Origin: Actinomycetota bacterium
GTDB taxonomy: Bacteria > Actinomycetota > Acidimicrobiia > Acidimicrobiales > SZUA-35
Length of the DNA: 10,639 bases
Direction of reading: 5' to 3'
Assembly (NCBI GenBank): GCA_027730885.1
Contig: JAQCHM010000081.1
Coordinates: 1-10,639 of the forward strand
The notes beneath the pieces are model-generated. The model saw nothing but the letters and a program-made list of their open reading frames with translations. It was not told the DNA's origin and ran no database searches. A program made the translations under genes and the position numbers. Positions 1 to 5,867 of this stretch are shown piece by piece (position 1 is the first letter of the stretch; each line of letters begins with the position of its first letter).

Positions 1-420
1 GTGGTTGATGCCGCTCCCGAACCGGAAGTGGCCGGGGACGACATGGCCACCATCGACGCGCTCTGCTTGGCCTGTCGGGCTCAGCTGTCCGGCAACACAG
101 GCGTCAGTGCGGGTGAACCACCGAGCGGCGGCCTCGGGTCCCAGGAAGCCGCACACGTAGCTGGACGCACCGGCGATCATTGCGCACCAACCCAGCGCGC
201 CGTCCACGCGGGAGAACTCCTCGACCAGGGCAATCTGAGCCATCGGGTCGAGCTCGGGTCCGCCGAGTTCGGCCGGTACGGCCGCTCGCATGATGCCCGA
301 GCGATGGAGCGCTTCGACCCCGGCGGCCGGGAGTCGGCAGTGCTCGTCCATCCAGTCACGAGACGCTGCCATCGCCGGCTCGACGCTCCGCGCGATCTCC
401 AGCCGTTCGGCTAGTTCCAT
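1..420 (-). CDS. Acyl-CoA dehydrogenase / flavin-dependent monooxygenase-fold protein, N-terminal part (partial)
   Basis: The minus frame is open from an ATG at 420 to the window edge (140 codons) with no stop. The protein starts MELAERLEIARSVEPAM and has the all-helical N-terminal domain of the acyl-CoA dehydrogenase superfamily: a helix with GVEALHRSGIMRAAVPAELGG (about residues 35-55), then a helix containing VEEFSRVDGALGWC. The last visible residues, FRFGSGINH, match the 'W/F-x-F-x-SG-x-x-H' strand typical of the HsaA/DszC-like flavin monooxygenase branch as well as of true dehydrogenases, so the reaction cannot be fixed. FAD or FMN binding is expected from the family. AGGGAG lies about 7 nt before the ATG and supports this start. 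It is transcribed away from the fasciclin gene. The catalytic C-terminal domain is outside the window. Confidence 0.85.
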   Translation of the reverse strand, partial: MELAERLEIARSVEPAMAASRDWMDEHCRLPAAGVEALHRSGIMRAAVPAELGGPELDPMAQIALVEEFSRVDGALGWCAMIAGASSYVCGFLGPEAAARWFTRTDACVAGQLSPTGQAERVDGGHVVPGHFRFGSGINH

Positions 421-720
421 GTTCCACTCCCTGGCTCGGGCTCTTGGATGGGCGGCTAGCCAGCGGACCCCGTGTGCGCCCGACCGGGTGGTTGGAGTCT
501 GTGGCGGAGCAGCTGGCTGTGAGGCCGGCGTTGTTCTGGTCGCCTTCGGTCCGGTGCTGGTTGTTGGCCATCTGATCGGTCACCGAGGGGACCCGATGGT
601 GCCCCCGGATCAGCCGTGATTGCTGTCGATCGAGTCGTACGAAGAATTTCCGACTGTCTGCATCCATCGAACCCATTCGTTCCGTAGCAGGGGTATCGAT
701 CACAACAAGGAGGTACTCCC
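421..720. other. Divergent intergenic region between acyl-CoA dehydrogenase-like gene and FAS1 gene
   Basis: This 300-nt stretch lies between two divergent starts and must hold both promoters. Frames are open across it on both strands, as expected at this GC content, but none reads like a protein. It contains the ribosome-binding site for the fasciclin gene (AAGGAGGT at 707-714, 7 nt before the GTG from GGAGG) and the AGGGAG site of the leftward gene. I see no RNA gene or long repeat in it. Confidence 0.6.
660..688 (+). promoter_or_regulatory. Possible ECF-type (SigK-like) promoter of the FAS1 gene
   Basis: GCATCC (660-665) and CGTAGC (683-688) are separated by 17 nt and would start transcription about 10 nt before the AAGGAGGT site. 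They resemble the CCATCC / CGTT-type elements described for mycobacterial SigK promoters of fasciclin genes, with mismatches. The downstream ECF sigma factor makes this plausible, but short motifs like these occur by chance. Confidence 0.22.
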
Positions 721-1407
721 GTGTCGAAACCAAACCTGTCGGTCTCCACCCCGTCTGACCCCAACCCGTCCGACCCCAACCTGACCCAGCGAGATCGGGG
801 CCGGCCGACCCGATGCCGCGCGGTGCGCTTCGGCGCCGTGGCGACCGCCCTTGCCCTCTCCCTGGCCGCTTGCGGCAATAGCGACTCGGATGCCTCCGAG
901 GGAGCGGCGGACGCTGCGGAGAGCACTGCTACAACAGACGCAGCAGCGAGCACCGACGACACCGAGGCCCCGGCCGAGGAGCTCGGGACGATCGTTGATG
1001 TGGCTGTGGCCAATGGTTCGTTCACCACGCTGGTGGCGGCGGTCGAGGCCGCTGGTCTGGTGGAGACGCTGTCGGGTGATGGTCCGTTCACGGTGTTCGC
1101 GCCGACCGATGAGGCGTTCGCTGCTGCTCTGGAGAGCCTCGGTTTGACGGCTGAGGAGCTGCTCGCCGACAAGGAGACGCTGACGTCGATCTTGACCTAC
1201 CACGTGGTCCCAGGAAAGGTGCCGAGCAGTGATGTGGTGACGCTGGACGGTCAGTCGGTGGCGACGGTCAACGGTGCCGAGGTCGAGATCTCGGTCGATG
1301 GCGATACGGTCATGGTCAACGGCGCGAAGGTCGTGACCGTCGACGTCGAAGCGAGCAACGGTGTCATCCACGTCATCGACAGCTTGCTGCTCCCGCCCGC
1401 AGGCTGA
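721..1407 (+). CDS. Fasciclin (FAS1) domain lipoprotein, MPT70/MPT83-like
   Basis: A 228-residue secreted lipoprotein with one FAS1 adhesion domain, predicted to sit on the outer face of the membrane. The GTG start has an excellent Shine-Dalgarno (AAGGAGGT). The N-terminus is unusually long and polar for a signal peptide (about 36 residues, with PSDPN twice), then a hydrophobic stretch ending in a lipobox L48-A49-A50-C51. Residues 52-88 are a low-complexity Ala/Thr/Asp/Glu linker. The FAS1 domain covers about 89-228, with the H1 box FTVFAPTDEAF, the central YHVV motif and the H2 box NGVIHVIDSLLLPP at the C-terminus. Mycobacterial relatives are exported under SigK control, and here an ECF sigma factor and an RskA-like protein follow 97 nt downstream. 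Membrane anchoring is inferred from the lipobox. Confidence 0.93.
   Translation: MSKPNLSVSTPSDPNPSDPNLTQRDRGRPTRCRAVRFGAVATALALSLAACGNSDSDASEGAADAAESTATTDAAASTDDTEAPAEELGTIVDVAVANGSFTTLVAAVEAAGLVETLSGDGPFTVFAPTDEAFAAALESLGLTAEELLADKETLTSILTYHVVPGKVPSSDVVTLDGQSVATVNGAEVEISVDGDTVMVNGAKVVTVDVEASNGVIHVIDSLLLPPAG
751..780 (+). repeat. Two tandem 15-nt units encoding PSDPN-PSDPN
   Basis: CCGTCTGACCCCAAC (751-765) is followed at once by the same unit with one silent change (766-780). It duplicates five residues in the polar extension before the signal peptide of the FAS1 lipoprotein. Confidence 0.8.
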
Positions 1408-1476
1408 CGTCTTCCCCTTGCAGGGTGACCTGGCCCTGGGGGGGGTGCGTGTGGGGTCGGAGCGGCAAGTTCGAGG

Positions 1477-1494
1477 CGAGGGTCGCTACCCTCG
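1477..1494 (+). promoter_or_regulatory. Perfect 7-bp hairpin just upstream of the sigma factor start
   Basis: CGAGGGT (1477-1483), CGCT (loop) and ACCCTCG (1488-1494) form a perfect stem that ends 10 nt before the ATG of the sigma factor. It has no T-tract, so it is not a classic terminator. It occupies the place of the ribosome-binding site, and no good Shine-Dalgarno is seen near 1505. It could be an operator or an RNA structure controlling translation; the role is inferred only. Confidence 0.4.
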
Positions 1495-1504
1495 TTGGAT
1501 CGGC

Positions 1505-2086
1505 ATGATCTCCTCGGACCCTCCGCCCCGCCCGCTTGCAGCACGAACGCCGCTTCGATTCTCCTCGGGGATCGAAGCGGCGTTCTGTGCCGGTGACGAC
1601 GGAGCACTGAAGCTGGCGCACGACGCCCATGGATGCCTGGTCTACGGGTTGTGCCGTCGGATGCTCACAGCGGAACAGGCGGACGAGGTGACCCAAGACG
1701 TGTTCCTCAGTGCCTGGCGGGCCCGAGCGCAGTTCGACCCGTCCCGCGGCACGTTGTCGGCCTGGTTGGTGGGTATCACCAAGCGCCGGATCGTCGATCA
1801 CCTTCGGTCCGAGGGGCGTCACGCGAACCGGCGAGCCGAAGTCGGCGAGCTTCCCGATCGTCCGGGCGAGGCAGTGGTCGAACAGCTGGCTGATCGACTC
1901 CTCGTGGCAGCAGCACTCCGCGAGCTCCCCGAACGTGCGCGAGAGACGCTCCACCTGGCGTACCAACAGGATCTGACACACCAGCAGATTGCTGAACGGA
2001 CGGGGCGAGCGCTGGGAACAGTCAAGAGTGACATCCGCCGAGGCCTGCAGGCGATTCGACAGCACGTGAGGGTCAGCGATGGCTGA
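1505..2086 (+). CDS. ECF RNA polymerase sigma factor, SigK-like
   Basis: A 193-residue ECF sigma factor. Region 2 spans about residues 35-105 (HDAHGCLVYGLCRRML, then AEQADEVTQDVFLSAW with the core-binding helix, then the -10-recognition part around LSAWLVGITKRRIVDHLR). Region 4 spans about 131-185, with the helix-turn-helix LTHQQIAERTGRALGTVKSD followed by IRRGLQAIR. The ATG at 1505 is chosen because it gives a usual ECF length; the frame is open further upstream into the FAS1 gene, but that part does not read like sigma factor. No clear Shine-Dalgarno precedes it, so a near-leaderless transcript or structure-controlled start is possible. The stop overlaps the start of the J-domain/RskA gene by 8 nt, the usual sign of a sigma/anti-sigma pair. 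Residues 14-27 are encoded by a long inverted repeat. Confidence 0.92.
   Translation: MISSDPPPRPLAARTPLRFSSGIEAAFCAGDDGALKLAHDAHGCLVYGLCRRMLTAEQADEVTQDVFLSAWRARAQFDPSRGTLSAWLVGITKRRIVDHLRSEGRHANRRAEVGELPDRPGEAVVEQLADRLLVAAALRELPERARETLHLAYQQDLTHQQIAERTGRALGTVKSDIRRGLQAIRQHVRVSDG
1541..1590 (+). repeat. Perfect 15-bp inverted repeat (19 bp with one bulge) inside the sigma factor's 5' coding region
   Basis: GAACGCCGCTTCGAT (1545-1559) is repeated in perfect inverse as ATCGAAGCGGCGTTC (1571-1585) around an 11-nt loop. GCAC (1541-1544) and GTGC (1587-1590) add four more pairs past a single bulged T at 1586. The mRNA should fold into a very stable hairpin covering codons 13-29. The right arm encodes IEAAF, typical of the ECF N-terminus, so the repeat sits in real coding sequence if translation starts at 1505. 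Confidence 0.85.
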
Positions 2087-2954
2087 GAAGGATTTCTACG
2101 CCGTTCTCGGCGTCGCTCAGGACGCGTCCGACAAGGACGTGACCAAGGCGTATCGAAAGTTGGCTCGGCAGTTTCACCCCGATGCCAACCCGAACAACCC
2201 GGCGGCCGAGACGCGTTTAAAGGAGCTCTCGGCTGTCTACGAAGTCATAGGCGACGCCGACAAGCGCAAAGAGTACGACGAGGTTCGACGCCTGGGCCGG
2301 CTGGGCGGATCATTTGATGACGAGTTCGGTGGCGAATTCGGTGACATCGAAGCGATCCTTCGAGCGTTGACGGTGGACGATGTGCAGCCGCTCGAACCCC
2401 CGGCCACCATCTGGGAGGGCATCGAAGCATCCGTCGCTGCCGACCAGTCGATGGAGCCGGTTGACCTGACCGCCCACCGGCGTCGACGGATGCAGCGACT
2501 GACGGCGATCGCGGCGGCGTCTGCCGTCGTTCTCGGTCTGGGCGCGTTCCTGTTCTCCAACGCTTCGGGAACCGAAGGGCAGGTAGAGGCGGCCGCTGAC
2601 CTGGCCTACGACGAGGCCAATTTCGATCCTTTGGGTGCCGAGGCACTTGCCCAGGTTTCGCTCGTCAACGACGAAGGCGAGTATCGCCTTGCGTTCGACC
2701 GGGCCGACCTTCCCGACGACCTTCGGGAGAGCGCCGATCTGGAGATCTGGCTCATCGAACCCGACGCCAACGGCCAGCCGATGGATCTCCGATCGCTGGG
2801 GATCATCGATGCCGACGATGTCGGCACGGTTGTCATTCCCGCCGACGTCGACCCCTCGAGGTTCCGAGTCGTCGACATCAGCATCGAGCCCCGAGACGGC
2901 GACGAGGCCCACTCGGGTCGTTCGATTCTCCGTGGTCAGCTCGAGGCGTTGTAG
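2079..2954 (+). CDS. J-domain (DnaJ-like) fused to an RskA-like membrane anti-sigma C-terminal domain
   Basis: A 291-residue single-pass membrane protein. Residues 4-68 are a J-domain: DFYAVLGVAQDASDKDVTKA, the HPD motif at 33-35 needed to stimulate Hsp70/DnaK, and the closing helix with YEVIGDADKRKEYDEV. Residues 74-95 are a Gly/Asp/Phe-rich linker, like the G/F region of J-proteins. PPATIWEGIEASVAAD (107-122) resembles the membrane-proximal segment of RskA-type anti-sigma factors. A basic RRRR stop precedes one membrane segment (about 141-160). The outer part (163-291) has RskA-like features: LEIWLIEPDANGQPMDLRSLG and VVDISIEPRDGDEAHSGRSI. There is no HxxxCxxC zinc-finger anti-sigma domain. 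The gene overlaps the sigma gene by 8 nt with GAGGG 6 nt before its ATG. Inference: it regulates that sigma factor, with a J-domain replacing or recruiting the usual cytoplasmic partner. Confidence 0.88.
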   Translation: MAEKDFYAVLGVAQDASDKDVTKAYRKLARQFHPDANPNNPAAETRLKELSAVYEVIGDADKRKEYDEVRRLGRLGGSFDDEFGGEFGDIEAILRALTVDDVQPLEPPATIWEGIEASVAADQSMEPVDLTAHRRRRMQRLTAIAAASAVVLGLGAFLFSNASGTEGQVEAAADLAYDEANFDPLGAEALAQVSLVNDEGEYRLAFDRADLPDDLRESADLEIWLIEPDANGQPMDLRSLGIIDADDVGTVVIPADVDPSRFRVVDISIEPRDGDEAHSGRSILRGQLEAL

Positions 2955-3015
2955 ATCGTCCCTGGCCGCGTGGTCCTGTGGTGGGGCGGGTCGGTCCGGC
3001 CGGATCGGGGTGGAT

Positions 3016-4521
3016 TCAGCGACGGCGGGCCAGGTGGCGGCGGACGCGAATGAGCATGCGGACCATCTCCTCGGCCAGGACGGGCGGGGCAACGATCGGG
3101 TGGTTGTAGACCGCGTACTCCTTGGCTACGAGCGTTGCCAGGTAATCGAGCAGCTCGGTCTCCGAACCCTTGACCATCAGATAGTCGGCGTGGGACTCGT
3201 TGTAGAACACGATCCGTTCGTCAGCGTCGAACCGGCTGCGAGCCTCACCAGGAGTGGGGTCGGGAGCGACTGACGGCAGGCGACTCGAACGCTTGGTCGC
3301 GCCGTCCGAGCCTGCTCGGGGTGGGGGAGGGTCCGACGTTCCGGACTTGGTCAGATCGTCCAGCGTGGGGGCGTCGGCTTCGATCGACCCACGGTCGGCG
3401 TCACGCGAGGGCTGGTCGGTTCCGTCACCATCACCATCACCGTCGCCGGCAGCTCCGACCAGTGAGCGCATCGGGTTGTCGAGGTCGTGCAGCTCGCGAA
3501 GGACGGGGGCGAAGATGCGGCGGATCTCGTCGGAGACTCAGTCGGAGGTCTCCCGGTCGATCTCCTGCCGCACTCGTTCGGCCAGGGCCTGCACCGCAGG
3601 GGCGACCGATCGAACCGCGTCGAGGAAGACGGGGAAGGCCTCATCGTCTCGCAGGATCGCTCGTCGCCCGGCCGATTGTGCGAGCGGAGCAAACGCGATT
3701 CGGCCGCTCACCTGACCGCTCGACCACGGCGGGACCGCGAATTCCTCGAGTTCACAGAGATCGTCGATGATGCTGGTCCCCGCTCGGCCCACGACGGCTA
3801 CCCGGCGCCTGGACCCGTCGGGAGGGGCCACGTAAAGTGCGAACTCGAGTGGGCCCCACAAGGTCTGATGGGACCGCAAAGGAACCTTGGCTCCATCGGG
3901 TTCCTCCGCGGTGACCAACTCGGCCAGCTCGCCCTCGATCACTTCGATCTCGTAGAGCCCGCCCTCGATGGCGGCGGCCCGCCGCCGCCTCAGGTAATCG
4001 ACGACCTTGCGTTGGGTGAGCATGCGCAGGACTTCGCGGTCGATGTCTCGCAGGTAGATCGTGGTTCCGGCTTGGCTCCTTGCCCGGCGGCGCTCCTGGT
4101 CAAGCTGAGCATTGGCCGAACCGCGAACCAAGCTGAGGCACCAGGTCTCGGGCGAACCCTCGGCTCGGCTGACGATGTCCATTCGTCCGCCGAGTTGCTG
4201 GAAGGCCAGCAGGCCGATGGCCTTCTCGCCCAACGTGCGATCGTTGCCCACCTTGACCGACTTGAACAGGTTGCGGGCCACCTCCCGCAACCGGTCGGGG
4301 CTCATCCCGCGCCCGACGTCGTCGATGGCGATGGTCGGATGGCGGCCTCGTCGTTTCAGCACGACACGTATGCGGGCGCCGGAAGCTCCAGTCTCGGCGT
4401 ACTCGTCGGCCGCATTCGACACGAACTCGTTCAGCGCGTCCTTCGGATCCTGGTAGGCCTGGCCGGTGACCAAGACGGCGTTGGCGACGCTGCCGATACG
4501 AAGGCGAACCCGCTCAGACAT
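3016..4521 (-). pseudogene. GHKL (Hsp90/MutL-like) ATPase, interrupted by in-frame TGA at 3538-3540
   Basis: 501 sense-frame codons, with TGA at codon 328. Residues 1-327 hold a GHKL ATP-binding fold: N-box DALNEFVSNAADEY (E32, N36, D39), G1 box D67-V-G69-R-G71-M, and G2 box around G97-EKAI-G102 followed by LLAFQQLGG. After the stop the same frame continues as VSDEIRRIFAPVLRELHDLD, a good amphipathic helix that joins smoothly to RQEIDRETSD before it. Then come a long Asp/Gly/Ser/Pro linker (including a DGDGDGDG run) and a conserved-looking C-terminal domain (DERIVFYNESHADYLMVKG to EEMVRMLIRVRRHLARRR). The first ATG after the stop is at 3471 and has no clear ribosome site. Function unknown; GHKL proteins couple ATP-driven dimerisation to chaperone, DNA-repair or kinase roles. 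It diverges from the XRE regulator. The TGA may be a real nonsense mutation or a sequence error. Confidence 0.85.
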
Positions 4522-4585
4522 CGTGCATCAGTGCGAGCAGACCGACTACTTCGGGGTCGAGGCGGATGGGGACACCGGCGCACAT
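4514..4585 (-). CDS. Possible 23-residue ORF overlapping the ATPase start
   Basis: ATG at 4585 opens a short frame (MCAGVPIRLDPEVVGLLALM then HDV) whose TGA lies inside the first codons of the ATPase, giving an 8-nt overlap. The ATPase ATG at 4521 has no visible Shine-Dalgarno and an in-frame TGA just upstream, so coupling to this ORF would explain its translation. TAGCTT, a possible -10 element, lies about 7 nt upstream of 4585, so the message could be leaderless. No homology is recognised. Confidence 0.3.
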   Translation of the reverse strand: MCAGVPIRLDPEVVGLLALMHDV

Positions 4586-4659
4586 GGCTTGAAGCTATCC
4601 CGAGCCGCTGGTCGGCGGAGCGTTGGAGAGGAGCCGGGCGGCCCATCGGGAGAGATCCT

Positions 4660-4674
4660 TGACCTCAGAGGTCA
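4660..4674. promoter_or_regulatory. Perfect 15-bp palindrome, candidate operator in the ATPase/XRE divergent region
   Basis: TGACCTC-A-GAGGTCA is a perfect palindrome with 7-bp arms and a 1-nt centre, 35 bp before the XRE regulator's ATG. It overlaps TTGACC, which could pass for a -35 element. A further TGACC half-site begins at 4681. Location and symmetry suit a dimeric repressor, most simply the adjacent XRE protein acting on its own promoter and perhaps on the divergent ATPase; this is inferred. Confidence 0.5.
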
Positions 4675-4709
4675 TGGATCTGACCGGCGGGGGGTCGTAG
4701 CGTTTCGAC

Positions 4710-5495
4710 ATGACCACATCGCCGCCCGGCCTGCTCCTTCGTGAATGGCGCACGCGGCGCCGCTACAGCCAACTCGATCTCTCGGTTGCGGCTGAAGTCT
4801 CGACCCGCCATCTGAGCTACATCGAAACCGGCAGGTCGAGGCCGAGCCCGGAGATGATCATCCACTTGTGCGAGCACCTGGCGGTGCCGATGCGGACCCG
4901 CAGCGAGATCCTGTTGGCCGCCGGATTCGCTCCCCGGTATCGCCAGACCCGGGTCGAGCCGGCAGTCGATCGGGAGTTGATCGACGCAGTAGAACAAGTC
5001 GTTCGCTCGCACGGCTTCCCGGCCGTCGTGGTCGACGGGGACTGGAACCTCATCACCACCAATACCACGGCGACGATCTTCCTCGACGGGGTGGCTCCTC
5101 GCCTGCTGGATGCACCGGCGAACGTGATCCGACTCTCCCTCGATCCCGACGGTCTTGCGCCGCGCATCACCAACTTCGAGTAGTACGCCGGCCACATGTT
5201 GCTGCGCGTGCGGCGGGCGATCAGTCACGCGCCGTCGCCGACGCTCGAGGCGATCCTCGACGAGTTCGGGCATCTGGCAACAGAGGCCCACTTCGGGTCG
5301 TCGCAACCCCAGCTCCTCCTCCCGCTCGAGCTGGCGAGCCCCCAAGGCTGCATCCGCTTGTTCTCGACCATCACGACCTTCGGATCTCCCCGTGACGCGA
5401 CCCTCGAGGAGTTGGCGATCGAGACCTTCTATCCGGCCGACTCGGAGAGCAAGCTCCGTCTCGCCGGGTACCTCTCTTCGGCCGGACTCAGCTGA
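4710..5495 (+). pseudogene. XRE-family regulator with MmyB-like ligand-binding domain, interrupted by in-frame TAG at 5181-5183
   Basis: The frame has 261 codons with TAG at codon 158. Residues 7-65 are an XRE helix-turn-helix (LLREWRTRRRYSQLDLSVAA, then STRHLSYIETGRSRPS, the hallmark of this family, then MIIHLCEHLAVP). From about residue 90 a MmyB-like PAS domain begins: FPAVVVDGDWNLITTNTTA, then the ANVIRLSLDPDGLAPRITNF segment. After the stop the frame continues with YAGHMLLRVRRA, LEAILDEF, LPLELASPQGCIRLFSTITT and LEELAIETFYPADSESKLRL, exactly the order expected for the family. By my memory of relatives the stop falls where a Glu is common (GAG to TAG is one change). The next ATG (5196) has no ribosome site. 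No Shine-Dalgarno is clear at 4710, so the start may be leaderless. Confidence 0.88.
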
Positions 5496-5504
5496 AGGGC
5501 ACGA

Positions 5505-5825
5505 CTAGAAACGATCGTTCGTACGCTTCTTGGCCGGCACCTTGAACGGGGCCTCCAGGAGGGCTTCGAACTGGGCGTCGTCGGGTTGCTTGGGCTCGTT
5601 GAGGCGCTGCAGGTACGACTTGAGGGCAGCACGAGCGGCCGGCACCTGCTCGCCTTTCGTGCCGACCGAGCGGGCGAGGGCGTCTTTCGCCTTGGCCACC
5701 CGCTCCTTGCGCGCCGCCTTTTCTTCGTCGGAGTACTCGCGGACCACCTTGTTCTTGCGGGCCGCTTCGGCTGCCTTACGACGAGCCTCGGATTCCTGCA
5801 GGGGGGTAAGTCTGTTGCTGGCCAT
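5505..5825 (-). CDS. Small highly charged protein of unknown function (106 aa)
   Basis: A 106-residue soluble protein rich in Lys, Arg, Glu and Ala (QESEARRKAAEAARKNKVVR, SDEEKAARKERVAKAKDALA) that should form long helices, possibly coiled coil, followed by a Pro-containing tail ending APFKVPAKKRTNDRF. It has no signal peptide or membrane segment. AGGAGA lies about 9 nt before the ATG. It begins 42 nt after the MMPL exporter stop on the same strand and may share its transcript. It converges with the XRE gene, leaving only 9 nt between the two stops. The clean charge pattern and ribosome site suggest a real gene; nucleic-acid binding is possible from its basicity, but I recognise no family. 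Confidence 0.72.
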   Translation of the reverse strand: MASNRLTPLQESEARRKAAEAARKNKVVREYSDEEKAARKERVAKAKDALARSVGTKGEQVPAARAALKSYLQRLNEPKQPDDAQFEALLEAPFKVPAKKRTNDRF

Positions 5826-5867
5826 GGTGAAGTGATCTCCTGAACGTTGCGCGCGCCGGCGGTGAGC

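Noticed and set aside
1..414. Plus-strand open frame at the left edge
   Set aside because: Antisense to the acyl-CoA dehydrogenase-like gene, whose minus-strand reading has recognisable family motifs and a ribosome site.
1421..1438. CAGGG...CCCTG as a FAS1 terminator
   Set aside because: Only a 5-bp stem with an 8-nt loop, followed by G residues rather than T; too weak to claim.
1361..1504. Upstream extension of the sigma factor frame into the FAS1 gene
   Set aside because: The added residues overlap the FAS1 C-terminus and do not resemble a sigma factor N-terminus.
2955..3015. Terminator between the convergent J/RskA gene and ATPase gene
   Set aside because: GC-rich with a CCGGCCGG core but no loop-stem with a T-tract on either strand.
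3538..3540. TGA as a selenocysteine codon
   Set aside because: The context is a charged helix with no redox motif, and I see no structured insertion element just after it.
3487..4662. Plus-strand open frame of 391 codons opposite the ATPase gene
   Set aside because: A shadow of the GHKL gene with low-complexity composition and no domain; the minus strand has intact N, G1 and G2 boxes.
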